NCBI RefSeq assembly: GCF_021533195.1
Contig: NZ_JAJNKB010000003.1
Location: forward strand, 521,001 to 585,000
Length of the DNA stretch: 64,000 nt
Direction: 5' to 3'
DNA from: Portibacter marinus
Lineage (GTDB): Bacteria; Bacteroidota; Bacteroidia; Chitinophagales; Saprospiraceae
Shown: positions 25,718-34,303 of the stretch, piece by piece
How positions within the stretch are numbered: the first letter of the stretch is position 1
How the letters are laid out: each line of letters begins with the position of its first letter
Translations under genes and position numbers: made by a program
The notes under the pieces: generated by a model
The model's database searches: none
Seen by the model: the letters and a program-made list of their open reading frames with translations, nothing else
What the model was told of the DNA's origin: nothing

Positions 25718-28700
25718 TTGAAACATTTCGTTAAATTCTTCTTAGAAAACAAACTGGTTACCTGGCTGCTTTTGGTACTTTTAATAGGCTGGGGTCTGGC
25801 AACTGCGCCATTTGACTTTAATATCAATTGGTTACCAAATGATGCAGTTGCAGTGGATGCCATACCTGATATCGGAGAAAATCAGCAAATCGTTTTCACA
25901 GAGTGGAAAGGGCGTTCACCCCAGGACGTAGAAGATCAGATCACCTACCCGCTTACTTCTTCATTGCTTGGAATTCCCGGGGTCAAAAGCGTACGAAGCA
26001 ATAGCATGTTTGGATTCTCAAGTATTTATTTGATTTTTGATGAAGACATAGAGTTCTATTGGTCACGAAGCAGAATACTTGAAAAACTAAACTCTTTGCC
26101 GGCTAATTTATTACCGGAAGGAGTAGCTCCGACGCTAGGCCCCGACGCGACAGCCTTAGGGCAAATTTACTGGTATACCCTGGAAGGCCGTGATGAAAAT
26201 GGAAATGCTACTGGAGGGTGGGACCCGCAAGACTTAAGATCTATACAGGATTTCTATGTTAAATATGGCCTCTCAGCTGCCGAGGGCGTTTCAGAAGTCG
26301 CCTCAATAGGCGGTTTTGTTAAAGAATATAGAGTAGACATTGACCCACTGGCCATGAAAGCCAAGAACATCACATTAGAACAAGTGATGAAAGCCATTCG
26401 GGAATCCAATCTGGATATAGGGGCCCAGACCATCGAAATAAATAGAGCTGAATACTTTGTCAGAGGTCTGGGGTATATCGAATCCTTAGAAGACATCAGA
26501 AAAAGTGTCGTCAAAACGGTTAATTCCACAGCGGTAACCATTGATGACATTGCCAAAGTATATCAAGGTCCAGCAACCCGTAGAGGAATCTTGGACAAAT
26601 CTGGAGCAGAAGCCGTGGGCGGCGTAGTAGTCGCAAGGTATGGATCTAATCCGCTCGAAGTCATCAATAATGTAAAAGAACAGATTGCAGAAATCGCTCC
26701 TGGTCTTCCTAAAAAAACACTGAGTGATGGCACGGTTTCTCAAGTCACCGTGATCCCTTTTTACGATAGAACGAAATTAATTAATGAAACCATTGGAACC
26801 CTGGAGGAAGCCTTAACGCTAGAAATTCTCATCACCATTATCGTCGTTATCCTACTCCTTTTCAACTTAAAATCCTCACTCTTGGTTGCAGGATCACTAC
26901 CTATAGCTGTCCTCATGTGTTTTATTGCGATGAGGTACTTTGGAGTGGATGCAAATATAGTAGCACTTTCAGGCATTGCCATTGCCATTGGAACGATGGT
27001 CGATATGGGAATTGTATTGACAGAAAGCATCATCGATCGGAAAAATAAAGCTGACGAATCGGAAACTTTGATGACCACAGTTTATGAAGCCACAATGGAA
27101 GTTGGTTCAGCAGTTTTGACGGCAGTAGCAACCACAGTGGTTAGTTTTCTACCTGTTTTTGCTATGGAAGCAGCTGAAGGTAAATTATTCAGACCATTGG
27201 CATATACCAAAACTTTCGCACTGATCGCAGCCGTTATAGTTGCCTTGGTTTTTATACCTCCATTGGCACACAGCCTTTTCCAACTTAAGATTAACAAGAG
27301 GAGAATAGCCCTCATCATTAACGTATTCATCCTGGTGGCCTCTCTGATCGCTTTCTTCATCGTTGGTAATCCAGTCATCCTGATCATTACGATTATTGGT
27401 TTATTAGCCATCTTGCAAACATTAGCACAGAGGGTATTTCCTGACTCAAAGTATCAAATCACTGTTATTTCCAACATCATTGTGGCAGTGGTTATCGCCA
27501 TCTTCCTTACAGACATATGGATGCCGCTTGGTGTCAATATATCTTTGTATACCAATAGCTTTTTCGTTGTCGCCATTGTTGCTCTATTGATCAGTTTCTT
27601 TTGGTTGGTTATCCACTATTACGAAAACATTTTAAGGTTCTTACTCAGATTTAAATTGATATTTCTATTAGTGGTAGGAGTGATTATTTATTCTGGAGTA
27701 CGGGTTTACCAGAATACAGGGGAAGAATTCATGCCCGCCCTTAATGAAGGTTCTTTCCTTCTGATGCCAACAGCCATGGTCCATGCGGGAATTGCAGAAA
27801 ACAGCAAAAATCTCAAACTGCTTGATATGGCTGTAACGGCTATCCCGGAAGTAGAAACAGTGGTAGGTAAAGCTGGAAGGGTTAACAGCCCTCTAGATCC
27901 TGCCCCGTTGTCGATGTATGAAAATGTCATTAATTACAAATCAGAATACAAAACGGACGAAAATGGTCACCGAATCAGATATCAATACGAAAATGGAGAG
28001 TACATTCGCGACGATGATGGTGCATTAATTCCGGATAGGAATGGAAGATATTTTCGTCAATGGCGAGATCACATTCAATCTCCCGATGATATCTGGAATG
28101 AAATTGTCAATGTAACCAAGCTACCCGGTGTCACCTCAGCACCTAAACTACAACCGATCGAAACAAGACTGGTCATGTTACAGACGGGAATGAGAGCTCC
28201 CATGGGCATCAAAGTCAAAGGACGAGATCTTAGGTCTATCGAAAAGGTCGGTTTAGAACTTGAGAAATATCTGAAAGACGTTGAAGGAGTAAAGGATGCC
28301 GCAGTTTTTGCTGATAGAATCGTTGGCAAACCTTATCTGCTTCTGGATATCAATAGAGGAACGACTGCCAGGTATGGACTTACTGTGCAGGATGTCCAGA
28401 GACAAATCCAGGCTACCATAGGAGGTATGACCATGACTACGACAGTAGAGGGTCGAGAGCGTTATCCGATCAGACTCCGATATCCACAGGATTATAGAGA
28501 TAATATTTCTTCCATCGAAAACATCTATCTGGACACTCCGCAAAGTGGACAAATACCCTTAAGCGAATTTGTTGAAATTAAATACGAACAAGGGCCACAT
28601 GCCATTAAAAGCGAGGATGGATTTCTGGTAGGTTATGTCCTTTTTGACAAAGAAGATGGGTACGCAGAAGTAGATGTGGTCAACAATGCGCAGGATTATT

Positions 28701-29392
28701 TACAAAAACTTCAGGAGGAAGGGAGCCTCGAAATTCCGACGGGAATTAACTATAGGTTTGCCGGAAATTATGAACAACAAGTAAGAGCGAATAAGCGCCT
28801 CGCCTTGCTCGTTCCTATTGCCTTGATTCTAATATTCCTCATTCTATATCTGCAGTTTCGCTCTACAGCGATATCTCTGATGGTCTTCTCGGGTGTACTT
28901 GTTGCATTTGCAGGTGGTTTCATCATGATTGGTCTTTACAACACCGATTGGTTTTTAAACTTCAATATTTTCGGTAGCTCCATGCGCGATGTTTTTCAGA
29001 TTCATACCATCAACTTAAGCGTGGCGGTCTGGGTAGGTTTTCTGGCTTTGTTCGGAATTGCAACTGATGATGGGGTATTGGTTGCCACCTTCTTGCGAGA
29101 TAGTTTTGCGAGAAATGAACCTACCACTAAGGAGGAGATCCGTGACGCTGTGGTCGAAGGCGGATTGAGAAGAGTCAGACCAGCAATGATGACGACAGCT
29201 ACTACCATACTGGCATTGTTACCGGTATTGACCAGTACTGGTCGTGGATCAGATATTATGGTGCCGATGGCGATACCTAGCTTTGGCGGAATGGTACTAC
29301 AAGTCATCACCATGTTCACTGTTCCTGTCCTTTTTTCAATCTGGAAAGAGGGCCGATTATTTTTCAACAATAAAAGAAATCAAAATGTATAA
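25718..29392 (+). CDS. cusA: CusA/CzcA-type heavy-metal RND efflux pump
   Basis: 1,224 residues starting at a TTG: an in-frame stop lies at 25694 and the next Met is ~100 codons in, while MKHFVKFFLENKLVTWLLL is the expected N-terminus. It shows the RND pattern: TEWKGRSPQDVEDQITYPL, periplasmic porter domains, SGIAIAIGTMVDMGIVLTES with TM4 acidic residues for proton relay, and FGIATDDGVLVATFL in the second half. It exports Cu(I)/Ag(I) or other divalent metals from the periplasm using proton motive force. It is ~170 residues longer than E. coli CusA because of added membrane segments (~residues 525-650) and a hydrophilic insertion near 745-785, both known in Bacteroidota homologues. It overlaps tolC by 8 bases. 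Confidence 0.93.
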   Translation: MKHFVKFFLENKLVTWLLLVLLIGWGLATAPFDFNINWLPNDAVAVDAIPDIGENQQIVFTEWKGRSPQDVEDQITYPLTSSLLGIPGVKSVRSNSMFGFSSIYLIFDEDIEFYWSRSRILEKLNSLPANLLPEGVAPTLGPDATALGQIYWYTLEGRDENGNATGGWDPQDLRSIQDFYVKYGLSAAEGVSEVASIGGFVKEYRVDIDPLAMKAKNITLEQVMKAIRESNLDIGAQTIEINRAEYFVRGLGYIESLEDIRKSVVKTVNSTAVTIDDIAKVYQGPATRRGILDKSGAEAVGGVVVARYGSNPLEVINNVKEQIAEIAPGLPKKTLSDGTVSQVTVIPFYDRTKLINETIGTLEEALTLEILITIIVVILLLFNLKSSLLVAGSLPIAVLMCFIAMRYFGVDANIVALSGIAIAIGTMVDMGIVLTESIIDRKNKADESETLMTTVYEATMEVGSAVLTAVATTVVSFLPVFAMEAAEGKLFRPLAYTKTFALIAAVIVALVFIPPLAHSLFQLKINKRRIALIINVFILVASLIAFFIVGNPVILIITIIGLLAILQTLAQRVFPDSKYQITVISNIIVAVVIAIFLTDIWMPLGVNISLYTNSFFVVAIVALLISFFWLVIHYYENILRFLLRFKLIFLLVVGVIIYSGVRVYQNTGEEFMPALNEGSFLLMPTAMVHAGIAENSKNLKLLDMAVTAIPEVETVVGKAGRVNSPLDPAPLSMYENVINYKSEYKTDENGHRIRYQYENGEYIRDDDGALIPDRNGRYFRQWRDHIQSPDDIWNEIVNVTKLPGVTSAPKLQPIETRLVMLQTGMRAPMGIKVKGRDLRSIEKVGLELEKYLKDVEGVKDAAVFADRIVGKPYLLLDINRGTTARYGLTVQDVQRQIQATIGGMTMTTTVEGRERYPIRLRYPQDYRDNISSIENIYLDTPQSGQIPLSEFVEIKYEQGPHAIKSEDGFLVGYVLFDKEDGYAEVDVVNNAQDYLQKLQEEGSLEIPTGINYRFAGNYEQQVRANKRLALLVPIALILIFLILYLQFRSTAISLMVFSGVLVAFAGGFIMIGLYNTDWFLNFNIFGSSMRDVFQIHTINLSVAVWVGFLALFGIATDDGVLVATFLRDSFARNEPTTKEEIRDAVVEGGLRRVRPAMMTTATTILALLPVLTSTGRGSDIMVPMAIPSFGGMVLQVITMFTVPVLFSIWKEGRLFFNNKRNQNV

Positions 29393-30593
29393 GTTTCTGC
29401 TCATTTTGCTTTTAGGTCAATGTTGGCTTCATGGCCAATCCGTAGATGTATTTATTCAAATGACTAAATCCTACGATCCAGGATTAGAAGCTATGAAATT
29501 GGAATATCAGGCTGCCTTGCAAAAAGCAGATCAGGTTGGGGATTGGCCTGATCCAACAGTTAATTTAGCACTGGGCGTCTTACCGGTGGAGACAAGGCTA
29601 GGAGCTCAAAGATTCAGAGTCGGAGTGACTCAAATGATACCCTGGAAAGGAACATTGGACGCTCAAAAAGATGTTGCGCTTGCTTCCGCTGAAGTGAAAT
29701 CACAATTGGATGAAGTCAGGGAAATCACCTTGGAATTCATGATTAGAACCACGTACGCAAGATTGACTTATTTGGACGCACAAAAAATAATTATCCGCGA
29801 AAGGCTGGAAGTCTTGGAAGCGATGTTGGAATTAGCCAAGTCTGGGGTCCGATCTGGCAAGAGTCCACTTTCAAACGTTTTACTTACTGAAAGAAGGCGA
29901 GAGGCGTTAGAGGCTGATCTTAATTTGTTGGACAAGCAAATGGAGCAGCCCATCATAACTCTGAACAGATGGGCAGGACGTCCATTCAATGCCGAGATTA
30001 CAATAGAAGATCGGTTAAATGCACCTATTTTCTACACTGGTATCGAGGAGGAGGTCTTGAAACAACATCCACAATTTTCTGTTTTAGACCGCCAGATTGA
30101 AGCTTCCGAAGCTGTCATTAAAAATACAGCATATCAATCCAAACCTCAAATAGGAGTAGGAATTGACTATGCGTATGTGACTAAAAGAAGGGACGTTGAA
30201 ATGCCTGGAAATGGGAGAGATATTTTAATGCCAATGGGTAGTATAAAAGTCCCGATCTTTACAAAAAGATACGAGTCCATCAGAAAGGAAGAAGCGATTA
30301 AGCAAGACGTCATTGCGGCAAAAAGAAGGGACTATTTAATTGAATTTCAGGCCGAGGTAGAACTGGCTTTATCCAAAATTGAATATGCAGAGGCACAGGT
30401 CCGCAAATTTGAATCACTCAAAGTCATAACTCTGGAGACATTGGATCTGATGAGAGCGGAATATGCGGCAGAGGAGACCAGATTTGAAGAACTGCTCCGT
30501 ATGGAAATGGAATTACTAGACTACGACCTTCAGATTTTGAATGCGAATTATGAAAAGGAATTGGCACAGGCAGTATTTGAAAAATACAGATAA
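29385..30593 (+). CDS. TolC-family outer-membrane efflux channel (CusC role)
   Basis: 402 residues from the ATG at 29385 (MYKFLLILLLGQCW, signal peptide to HGQ), which overlaps the cusA stop by 8 bases; the longer upstream frame is inside cusA. It has two TolC repeats with coiled-coil helices: DPTVNLALGVLPVETRLG, RVGVTQMIPWKGTLDAQ, KSGVRSGKSPLSNVLLTERR and PQFSVLDRQIEASEAVI. It forms the outer-membrane exit duct of the CusCBA pump. Confidence 0.9.
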   Translation: MYKFLLILLLGQCWLHGQSVDVFIQMTKSYDPGLEAMKLEYQAALQKADQVGDWPDPTVNLALGVLPVETRLGAQRFRVGVTQMIPWKGTLDAQKDVALASAEVKSQLDEVREITLEFMIRTTYARLTYLDAQKIIIRERLEVLEAMLELAKSGVRSGKSPLSNVLLTERRREALEADLNLLDKQMEQPIITLNRWAGRPFNAEITIEDRLNAPIFYTGIEEEVLKQHPQFSVLDRQIEASEAVIKNTAYQSKPQIGVGIDYAYVTKRRDVEMPGNGRDILMPMGSIKVPIFTKRYESIRKEEAIKQDVIAAKRRDYLIEFQAEVELALSKIEYAEAQVRKFESLKVITLETLDLMRAEYAAEETRFEELLRMEMELLDYDLQILNANYEKELAQAVFEKYR

Positions 30594-30682
30594 AAGATGA
30601 GAAGGAGTATTCATAAAACCATGGGACTGGCAAATTTAATTGCCAGATTAACCCAACCAAATTTTAAAATAAACTTGAGCAT

Positions 30683-32455
30683 ATGAAAAATTACCGAATA
30701 TACATTGTGGGCGCTATTTTCCTCATCACAGGTCTGGCCATTGGTTGGCTGATAAAACCAACGCCCCAGCACAACCAGGAAGAACACACTCACACTGGTT
30801 CAGAAATGTCAGCATCGAACCAGGTTTACACCTGCTCCATGCATCCTCAAATCAGACAGAACGAACCTGGCATTTGTCCGATTTGTGAAATGGATTTGGT
30901 GCCATTAGACAATTCGATGGCAAATGACAATCCCACCATTTTAAGAATGAGCGAAGAAGCTGCGAAATTGGCCCAAATCCAGACCTTTACGGTTGGAGGA
31001 GACCAGCAAAATCTGAATCAGCAGGGACAGATGGAAATATCGGTAGACGGAACAGTGGAGCTGGACGAGCGAACCATTAAGTCTCAAACCTCCCATCTAC
31101 CCGGAAGAATTGAAGAAATGTCAGTCACATTTGAAGGCCAATATGTCAGCTCGGGAAGTCAAATCGCAACCTTGTATTCTACAGAATTATTGGCCGCTTC
31201 TCAGGAATTGCTGACTGCGGCTAAGTATAATAATCGGGTGCAAGGCTTGGAAAATGCTGCAAAACAAAAACTTAAAAACTGGAAAATCACAGATGCCCAG
31301 ATACAAATGATTTTAACCAATGGCGTTCCGATGGAAACCATACCCATTTTTGCGGATCATTCCGGCTATGTTTTAGAGAAAAGGGTCTCGCAGGGTGATC
31401 ACGTAAGGGAAGGTGAAACACTTTATACCATAGGTAACACTGGACGGCTTTGGCTGATCTTTAATGTATTTGAGTCCGATCTGGCCAACGTAAAAAAAGG
31501 TGCGCGAGTCAGTTTCACAACACCTTCTGTTCCCAACAAAACCTTTGAAGCCCGAATTTCTTACATTGAACCCCTTCTAAACTCCAATACCCGCACAGCA
31601 GTGGTCAGGGCAGAAATCAACAATACGGGTAATCAATTGAAACCTGGGATGCTGCTAGATGGCGTTATAAAACCTTCAACCACTACCGCTGATCAATCCG
31701 CTACCAGTTCATTGACCATACCAAGTTCTGCGGTTCTGTGGACAGGGGATCGCTCAGTTGTATATGTTCAAGTTCCCGATACTGAAGTTCCATCTTATGA
31801 ATTTAGAGAGGTGACTGTAACCAATCGGGGTGGCGGATACCTCAGTGTTTCGGATGGACTGGCAATCGGAGAACAAGTGGTTACTGAAGGAGCATTTGCT
31901 GTAGACGCAGCAGCGCAACTCAACAACAATTTCAGTATGATGAATAGGATTGTAAAAATCAAGAAAAACATGGCACAAGATGTGGTGCCCTCATACATAG
32001 AAATGACTCCGGCAGCTTTTCAGGAACAATTGGACTTGCTTATCAACAGTTACCTGCAGTTAAAAAATGCGCTGGTTGAAACGGACGGAAGTGCTGCCAG
32101 GAAGGCTGCTGTCCAATTCGTTTCTGATTTGGAAAAAGTAGATATGACTTTACTATCGGGTGAAGCACATATGTATTGGATGCAACAATTGAAAGCTTTG
32201 GATTCACATGGGTCTATGATTTCTGAATCAGAAGAGGTGGAAGAGCAGCGCAATCAGTTTGATTTCCTGTCCCAAGCTTTGATCAATAGTGTAAAAGCTT
32301 TTGGGACCCATGAGGATACCTACTATGTTCAACATTGTCCTATGGCCAAAGGCAATGAAGGAGCAGATTGGATTTCATCTGAAAAAGCGATCAGAAATCC
32401 TTATTTTGGAGATAAGATGATGAAGTGCGGAACAGTTAAGTTAGAACTCAACTAA
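30683..32455 (+). CDS. cusB: CusB-type RND adaptor with N-terminal heavy-metal-binding module and C-terminal DUF3347
   Basis: 590 residues. One N-terminal membrane helix (YIVGAIFLITGLAIGWLI) is followed by a metal module YTCSMHPQIRQNEPGICPIC (residues ~49-68). The membrane-fusion core comes next (ISVDGTVELDERTIKSQTSH, IATLYSTELLAASQELL, IFADHSGYVLEKRVSQGDHV). A DUF3347 domain follows at ~residues 435-590, ending with HCPMAKGNEGADWISSE and MMKCG, which resemble the Cu/Ag-binding C-terminal part of related adaptors. It links CusA to the TolC channel and hands metal to the pump. The stop abuts the start of the AraC-type regulator directly. Confidence 0.92.
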   Translation: MKNYRIYIVGAIFLITGLAIGWLIKPTPQHNQEEHTHTGSEMSASNQVYTCSMHPQIRQNEPGICPICEMDLVPLDNSMANDNPTILRMSEEAAKLAQIQTFTVGGDQQNLNQQGQMEISVDGTVELDERTIKSQTSHLPGRIEEMSVTFEGQYVSSGSQIATLYSTELLAASQELLTAAKYNNRVQGLENAAKQKLKNWKITDAQIQMILTNGVPMETIPIFADHSGYVLEKRVSQGDHVREGETLYTIGNTGRLWLIFNVFESDLANVKKGARVSFTTPSVPNKTFEARISYIEPLLNSNTRTAVVRAEINNTGNQLKPGMLLDGVIKPSTTTADQSATSSLTIPSSAVLWTGDRSVVYVQVPDTEVPSYEFREVTVTNRGGGYLSVSDGLAIGEQVVTEGAFAVDAAAQLNNNFSMMNRIVKIKKNMAQDVVPSYIEMTPAAFQEQLDLLINSYLQLKNALVETDGSAARKAAVQFVSDLEKVDMTLLSGEAHMYWMQQLKALDSHGSMISESEEVEEQRNQFDFLSQALINSVKAFGTHEDTYYVQHCPMAKGNEGADWISSEKAIRNPYFGDKMMKCGTVKLELN

Positions 32456-33016
32456 ATGGAAATCCTATACCTCAAAAATATGGTTTGTGACCGATGTATT
32501 TCATCCGTGAAGAACATTTTTAACAAAAATGGATACTACCCGCAAACGGTATCCCTGGGTAAGATAACATTGGCCCAAAAAATAAGCCCTGAGGATAGGA
32601 TAAACATTGAAAAACAACTGGAGCAGGAAGGGTTTGAGATGTTGGATGGAGAAAAACCCATATTGGTAACCAAAATCAAATCAGCTCTTGTCACACTTTA
32701 CAATAGCTCTGAAATACCAGAAGATTTTAAATTATCTCGATTTTTAACGGAGCATTTTCCTTATGATTACGCCCATTTGAGCCGAACTTTTTCACAATAT
32801 GAAGCAGATACACTAGAACAATATCACATTAAACTCCGTATCGAAAAAGCAAAAGAACTATTGACATACAATGAAAACAATGTGAGCGATGTAGCTTTTC
32901 ATCTGGGATACGGAAATATTGCACACTTCTCCCGACAGTTTAAAAAAGTAACAGGGTTGTCACCGAGTGCATATAAAAATCATCCAATAGGCAGAAGGTC
33001 GCTCAGTGAACTTTAA
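32456..33016 (+). CDS. HMA-like N-terminus fused to AraC-type DNA-binding domain; probable copper-responsive regulator
   Basis: 186 residues. Residues 1-70 look like a heavy-metal-associated domain (NMVCDRCISSV with C11 and C14, then a ferredoxin-like pattern to LEQEGFEML). Residues ~80-183 are an AraC helix-turn-helix pair: FLTEHFPYDYAHLSRTFSQY, RIEKAKELLTYNENNVSDVA, FHLGYGNIAHFSRQFKKVTG, LSPSAYKNH. It lies between cusB (0 bases) and the permease gene (12 bases), inside the copper operon. The inference is that Cu(I) binding at CxxC controls DNA binding and expression of the island. It is shorter than classic AraC regulators because the sensor is only an HMA-sized module. Confidence 0.85.
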   Translation: MEILYLKNMVCDRCISSVKNIFNKNGYYPQTVSLGKITLAQKISPEDRINIEKQLEQEGFEMLDGEKPILVTKIKSALVTLYNSSEIPEDFKLSRFLTEHFPYDYAHLSRTFSQYEADTLEQYHIKLRIEKAKELLTYNENNVSDVAFHLGYGNIAHFSRQFKKVTGLSPSAYKNHPIGRRSLSEL

Positions 33017-33028
33017 GAACAAGAGCGC

Positions 33029-34252
33029 ATGCAAGATTTTTTTGAGAAATGGGGTGAGGCTGCCTATACTTCAGCCGGATTTTTCTGGATGGCCCTCTGG
33101 GCATTTATTCTTGGTTATTTTGTAAGCAGTTGTATTCAAATCTTTGTTACCCAGGAGCGAATGCAAAAAGTCATGGGTGACGCCGCAGCCAAAGATGTGG
33201 CATTGGGTACTTTTTTTGGCTTCATCAGCAGTTCCTGCAGCTTTTCCGCATTGGCCACTACCAAGGCTTTGTTTCAAAAAGGTGCCAGTTTTGTTTCTTC
33301 TATCGCCTTTTTATTGGCCTCTACTAATTTGGTCATAGAGCTCGGTATTATTATATCCATTTTTCTGGGATGGCAATTTGTAATCGGAGAATACGTAGGT
33401 GGCAGTATGCTTATCCTGATCAGTTGGTTATTGATCAAAGTCATCAATCCCAGTAAACTCATCAAAAAGGCTCGAGAAAATCTTAATGAACAGAATAATG
33501 AAGATGATATGGCTTCACAAGCTTCCATTACACAACGTCTTAAAGATGCGGATAAATGGGCCAAGGTAGCAAAGCAATATGGCATGGAATGGAAAATGGT
33601 TTGGAAGGATGTTACACTTGGTTTTACTGTTGCAGGAATTGTTTCTGCCTTTGTTCCGGACAGTTTTTTTGAAACTTTATTCATTAACAGTGGAGCCGGC
33701 AATAATGCTTTCGGATTTTTCACATTACTGGAACACATTATCGTAGGACCCATTGCTGCTTTCTTAACTTTCATCGGATCGATGGGAAATATTCCCCTTG
33801 CAGCTCTCTTGTTTGGTAAAGGTGTAAGTTTTGCTGGTGTCATGGCTTTTATATTCAGCGACCTGGTTGTTTTTCCCGTCTTGAGGATCAATGCCAAATA
33901 CTACGGCTGGAAAATGTCTTTATTTATCCTCTTTTTACTTTTTACTTCATTGATTCTGACGTCATTAGCTCTTCACTATTCTTTTGATCTTCTCCAATTA
34001 TTGCCTGACCCTTCAGGAACTAAAATTACAGAAAGTGAACATTTCAAAATTGATTATACCTTTTTCTTGAATATAGGCTTTTTAATACTTTCAGGATTCC
34101 TCGTTTACTTTGGCTTTTATAAAAAGAAGGAGGTGGAGCATCATAAAGAAATGGCACCCAAAAGTCAGATCATGGAAAAGACGCTTAAAGTCATTACTTT
34201 CGTGTGTTATGCCTGGTTAATGGTTGGTCTGGTCCTCAAATTTGTCAATTAA
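33029..34252 (+). CDS. ArsP/DUF318-like permease
   Basis: 407 residues, about ten membrane segments. Family features: VALGTFFGFISSSCSFSALA near residue 54, with the Ser/Cys-rich motif, FLLASTNLVIELG, and a second-half repeat GAGNNAFGFFTLLEHIIVGP and FIGSMGNIPLAALLF. Members of this permease family (SO_0444/ArsP-like) are linked to export of arsenicals or metals. In this operon, between the HMA regulator and CopA, a copper or related metal/metalloid substrate is likely, but it is not shown by sequence. Confidence 0.85.
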   Translation: MQDFFEKWGEAAYTSAGFFWMALWAFILGYFVSSCIQIFVTQERMQKVMGDAAAKDVALGTFFGFISSSCSFSALATTKALFQKGASFVSSIAFLLASTNLVIELGIIISIFLGWQFVIGEYVGGSMLILISWLLIKVINPSKLIKKARENLNEQNNEDDMASQASITQRLKDADKWAKVAKQYGMEWKMVWKDVTLGFTVAGIVSAFVPDSFFETLFINSGAGNNAFGFFTLLEHIIVGPIAAFLTFIGSMGNIPLAALLFGKGVSFAGVMAFIFSDLVVFPVLRINAKYYGWKMSLFILFLLFTSLILTSLALHYSFDLLQLLPDPSGTKITESEHFKIDYTFFLNIGFLILSGFLVYFGFYKKKEVEHHKEMAPKSQIMEKTLKVITFVCYAWLMVGLVLKFVN

Positions 34253-34303
34253 CGATCATATTTAAGCAAACTTCTGAAAATTAAAGGTGGTAATTTTACA
34301 CTT

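Noticed and set aside
27082-27411. Antisense ORFs of 70-207 codons inside cusA, the permease and copA
   Set aside because: Hydrophobic or low-complexity mirror translations of membrane genes; no family features.
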